Under the pieces are notes generated by a model. It saw only the letters and a program-made list of their open reading frames with translations. It made no database searches and was not told the DNA's origin. Source: a virus. From it: DNA of 45,719 nucleotides. A program made the position numbers and the translations under genes. Position 1 is the first letter of the stretch; each line of letters begins with the position of its first letter. Positions 43,710 through 45,719 of this stretch are shown here, piece after piece. The DNA lies in IMG/VR virus record IMGVR_UViG_3300009370_002305, positions 1 to 45,719 of that record. The stretch is one strand, 5' to 3'.

Positions 43710-45317
43710 TTAATCTTCTTGATTATAATTGCTTTCAAAAATTGTGACCTCTGTTGTTAAAAGAGTTCCGCTTGCAGATGCAGCATTTTCTAAAGCAGTT
43801 CTCACAACCTTTACTGGATCTATAATTCCATCTGCAACCATATCTTCTGAATAAGATCCAGACAAAGCGTCAAACCCGCTCAAACAATTTTTTGAATTTA
43901 TGATCCTCTCCATATAAGAGTGAAACTCCGTCCCTGCGTTTAAAAGAACTTGAGAAAATGGTGCTTTTATAGACTTCAATATAACATCAACGCCGACTAA
44001 CTCTTCTGTAATAAGAGGCTCTTGCTTAAAAGCTTCTAACGCAGAGATACAGTGAAGAAGGGCCGCGCCCCCTCCCGGCACAATCCCTTCTTCTATAGCG
44101 GCTTTCACTGCATTAATAGAGTCTTCGACCCTATCCTTTCTCTCCTTAACCTCTGTCTCTGAAAGACCTCCAACCCTCAAGACCGCAACTGAGCCAGACA
44201 AAGATGATAGCCTCTGCCTTAATGCCGCTATCTCAAATGTCTCTAAATTCTGACCCAATTGAGTTTTTATATTCTTAACCCTAGAGTCTACATCTGTTTG
44301 TTCTCCTGCTCCATCAACAATCGAGGTCGAGCCTCTGCTAACAACCACTCTTCTTGCAGAGCCTAAATCCTCAATAGCAACTTTTCTTATTGTAGATTTA
44401 ACCTCATCAGTAAATAGCGTGGCCCCACAGACCGTTGCTATATCTCCTAGCATGTCTCTTCTTATATCTCCAAATCCAGGAGCCCTTACTGCGCAAGATA
44501 TCAAAGCACCTCTAGCCTTGTTTAGAACCAAAGTTTGTAAAGCTTCAGACTCAACAGTTTGAGCCACAATAAGCAGTGACCTAGAAGGCTCAGACGCAGA
44601 AATTGATTCTAAGATAGAAATTATATCATTAGTATTAGATATCCTGCCATCGTAAACAAGAATATATGGGTTGTCTAATTCTGAAGTTAGCTTTTCTAGA
44701 TTCGTAGCAAAAGTGGGGGTTATATATCCTCTGTCAAAAGTCATCCCCTCTGTGTAAGAAACCGAGGTTTCTAACCCCGTAGCCTCTTCAACAGAGATCA
44801 TTCCATCATTACCTACCGCAGATACAACGCCTCCTATTAAAGAGCCTAGCCTCTCATCACTATTCGCAGATATAATCGCAACACTCTTAATCATATCATC
44901 GCTTTCTACAGAAGATTTAATCTCGTTAAGCCTGTTTACAACAACATCTACAGCTTTGTCTATTCCTCTCTTTATCAAAACGGGGTTATGACCAGCAGCA
45001 ACCATCTTAGACCCTTCTGTGTAGATAGCTTGCGCCAACACAGTTGCCGTTGTAGTTCCATCTCCAGCTACAGTATTTGTTGCAGAAGCAACGCTCTTGA
45101 TAAGTTCCGCGCCCATATTCTGAACCTTATCATCTAAGGCAATTGCCCTAGCGACAGTAACTCCATCTTTTGTAATAAGAGGTGGGCCAAAACGCCTCTC
45201 TATAGCCGCATGACGACCCCGTGGTCCAAGAGTTGCTTTCACTGCATTTGCTAAAATATCAAGGCCTTCTTGTAACCCCTGTCTTGCATCGGAACCAAAC
45301 TTTACTTCTTTACCCAT
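43710..45317 (-). CDS. groL: Phage-encoded GroEL chaperonin
   Basis: The whole GroEL fold is present. It has the N-terminal ATLGPRGRHAAIERRFGPP, the ATP-binding GDGTTTATVLAQAI (Asp87-equivalent kept), and the apical-domain KARGALISCAVRAPGFGDIRR. RVEDSINAVKAAIEEGIVPGGGAALL keeps the Asp398-equivalent. The length (535 residues) is near bacterial GroEL, but the C-terminus ends SNYNQED with no GGM-repeat tail. It folds proteins in a ring, here probably virion proteins. I start at ATG 45317 with a GGAG site; the ATG at 45329 lacks one. It overlaps a 52-residue membrane peptide gene by 8 bases. No GroES gene is seen in the window. Confidence 0.97.
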   Translation of the reverse strand: MGKEVKFGSDARQGLQEGLDILANAVKATLGPRGRHAAIERRFGPPLITKDGVTVARAIALDDKVQNMGAELIKSVASATNTVAGDGTTTATVLAQAIYTEGSKMVAAGHNPVLIKRGIDKAVDVVVNRLNEIKSSVESDDMIKSVAIISANSDERLGSLIGGVVSAVGNDGMISVEEATGLETSVSYTEGMTFDRGYITPTFATNLEKLTSELDNPYILVYDGRISNTNDIISILESISASEPSRSLLIVAQTVESEALQTLVLNKARGALISCAVRAPGFGDIRRDMLGDIATVCGATLFTDEVKSTIRKVAIEDLGSARRVVVSRGSTSIVDGAGEQTDVDSRVKNIKTQLGQNLETFEIAALRQRLSSLSGSVAVLRVGGLSETEVKERKDRVEDSINAVKAAIEEGIVPGGGAALLHCISALEAFKQEPLITEELVGVDVILKSIKAPFSQVLLNAGTEFHSYMERIINSKNCLSGFDALSGSYSEDMVADGIIDPVKVVRTALENAASASGTLLTTEVTIFESNYNQED

Positions 45318-45468
45318 TAATCTCTCCATATTTCTTTGCGCCTAAGCCTTCTATCAAAAGACTTTCGTTAACCAGCCCTTGAACCTTATCTGCTATAGAA
45401 TACATAAATAAACCTAGCAATAGTAGTCCTAAAATCTGAATACACATAACAAGCTTATACTCTTCCAT
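45310..45468 (-). CDS. Small single-pass membrane peptide, 52 aa
   Basis: The reading frame runs from ATG 45468, with a GAGGT site just upstream, to a TAA inside the first codons of groEL (ATGGGTAA). The product starts MEEYKLVMCIQILGLLLLGL and continues FMYSIADKVQGLV. It has one clear transmembrane segment (about residues 6-24) followed by a charged, probably cytosolic tail. The start-stop overlap and good ribosome binding site support a real gene that couples translation to groEL. Function unknown. Confidence 0.65.
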   Translation of the reverse strand: MEEYKLVMCIQILGLLLLGLFMYSIADKVQGLVNESLLIEGLGAKKYGEING

Positions 45469-45507
45469 GTCTACCTCATTTTACTCTGATATTCAAAAGA
45501 TTACAAT

Positions 45508-45719
45508 TTATATAAAATTAGAATCATCTTCAGACTTAAGTCTGACTACCCCATCTTCAATCAAAACCCAAGATTGATGAGCTACCCAATCTCCACAGTT
45601 AACATATGTTTTAATGTCCTGCTTGTTATCGACCCAAATTATAGCCTCTGGGTGATGTGAGTGGCCCATTATAATAACATCAACATCAACATTCCATTTT
45701 AATATATCCCAGATCCGTC
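45508..45719 (-). CDS. Metallophosphoesterase, C-terminal part (gene begins beyond window)
   Basis: The open frame ends at TAA 45508-45510 and runs off the right edge, so only the last 70 residues are seen. They read DVIIMGHSHHPEAIIW, then YVNCGDWVAHQSWVLIEDG. The GHSHxPE and NxGDW phrases match the C-terminal part of calcineurin-like phosphoesterases, especially LpxH-like ones. The N-terminal metal ligands lie outside the window. It could act on lipid precursors, nucleotides or phosphoproteins. Family call is good; substrate is not decided. Confidence 0.8.
   Translation of the reverse strand, partial: RIWDILKWNVDVDVIIMGHSHHPEAIIWVDNKQDIKTYVNCGDWVAHQSWVLIEDGVVRLKSEDDSNFI

Noticed and set aside
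45478-45506. TTGTAA-17 bases-TAAAAT promoter-like match upstream of the GroEL unit
   Set aside because: The predicted transcription start would fall about 3 bases before the ATG at 45468, downstream of the ribosome binding site, so it cannot serve this gene normally.
1-45719. Window as bacterial chromosome or plasmid
   Set aside because: There are no housekeeping, ribosomal or tRNA genes. Single-strand dense gene order, giant fibres, gp46/gp47-like proteins and DUF3310 fit a phage. A prophage state has no supporting integrase or attachment site here.

Overview
The window reads as one strand of a very large tailed-phage (jumbo or huge Caudoviricetes-type) genome. I can support 48 protein-coding genes, and all are on the minus strand, so transcription runs from high to low coordinates. 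Genes are packed end to end with many 1-14 base overlaps (ATGA, TGATG, TAATG), and most starts have a clear AGGAG-type ribosome binding site. I saw no rRNA, tRNA, ribosomal-protein or metabolic-operon genes, no CRISPR array and no insertion sequence. Virion-type giant fibres sit beside phage recombination, nucleotide-metabolism and chaperone genes. The sequence is AT-rich and uses the standard code. The host cannot be named from this window. No stretch longer than about 120 bases lacks a gene.

Layout from right (upstream) to left. (1) 45719-42150: end of a metallophosphoesterase gene, a 52-residue membrane peptide overlapping a phage GroEL, then small unknown genes ending at a strong terminator (42203-42234). 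(2) 42160-33390: an unknown, probably virion-related block. It holds a 1105-residue protein with an IQSD-type motif and four neighbouring ORFs carrying one short N-terminal-type module (KLANHLDQIGHRDLADKLD...LKKA). In two of these ORFs the module sits inside the frame, directly behind an internal ribosome binding site. (3) 33295-27246: a nucleotide block with a PurA-family enzyme, a DHH phosphoesterase and an IMP dehydrogenase/GMP reductase family enzyme, interleaved with unknown proteins and an exported HELGH peptidase. (4) 27235-24528: a MoxR-type AAA+ ATPase and its VWA/metallopeptidase-like partner, closed by a perfect terminator. (5) 24443-19096: an accessory block with an M16 peptidase, a DUF3310 protein, ThyX, a minimal SET-domain protein, an exported protein, a small membrane protein, Hsp20, a KH protein, an HNH nuclease and an HU-like protein. 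(6) 19086-9887: two giant adhesin/fibre genes with homologous N-termini but unrelated repeat shafts (YadA-head-like versus PKD/Ig-like). (7) 9878-1: a replication and recombination block with an FtsK-like translocase, a stand-alone primase zinc domain, an SbcD/SbcC (gp47/gp46) pair, a virion-like protein, a RecB/Cas4-like nuclease, a sigma factor and unknown proteins.

Taken together, the SbcCD pair, RecB-like nuclease, primase domain and FtsK-like motor point to phage-run DNA replication, recombination or packaging. The sigma factor points to a late-transcription switch. ThyX, the IMPDH-family enzyme, the PurA-family enzyme and the DHH phosphoesterase point to control of nucleotide pools. GroEL, Hsp20 and possibly MoxR-VWA and M16 point to heavy protein-folding and processing needs for a big virion. 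The most unusual items are the shared module with internal starts, the minimal SET protein, the repeated promoter-like element, the paired giant fibres and the short PurA-family enzyme.
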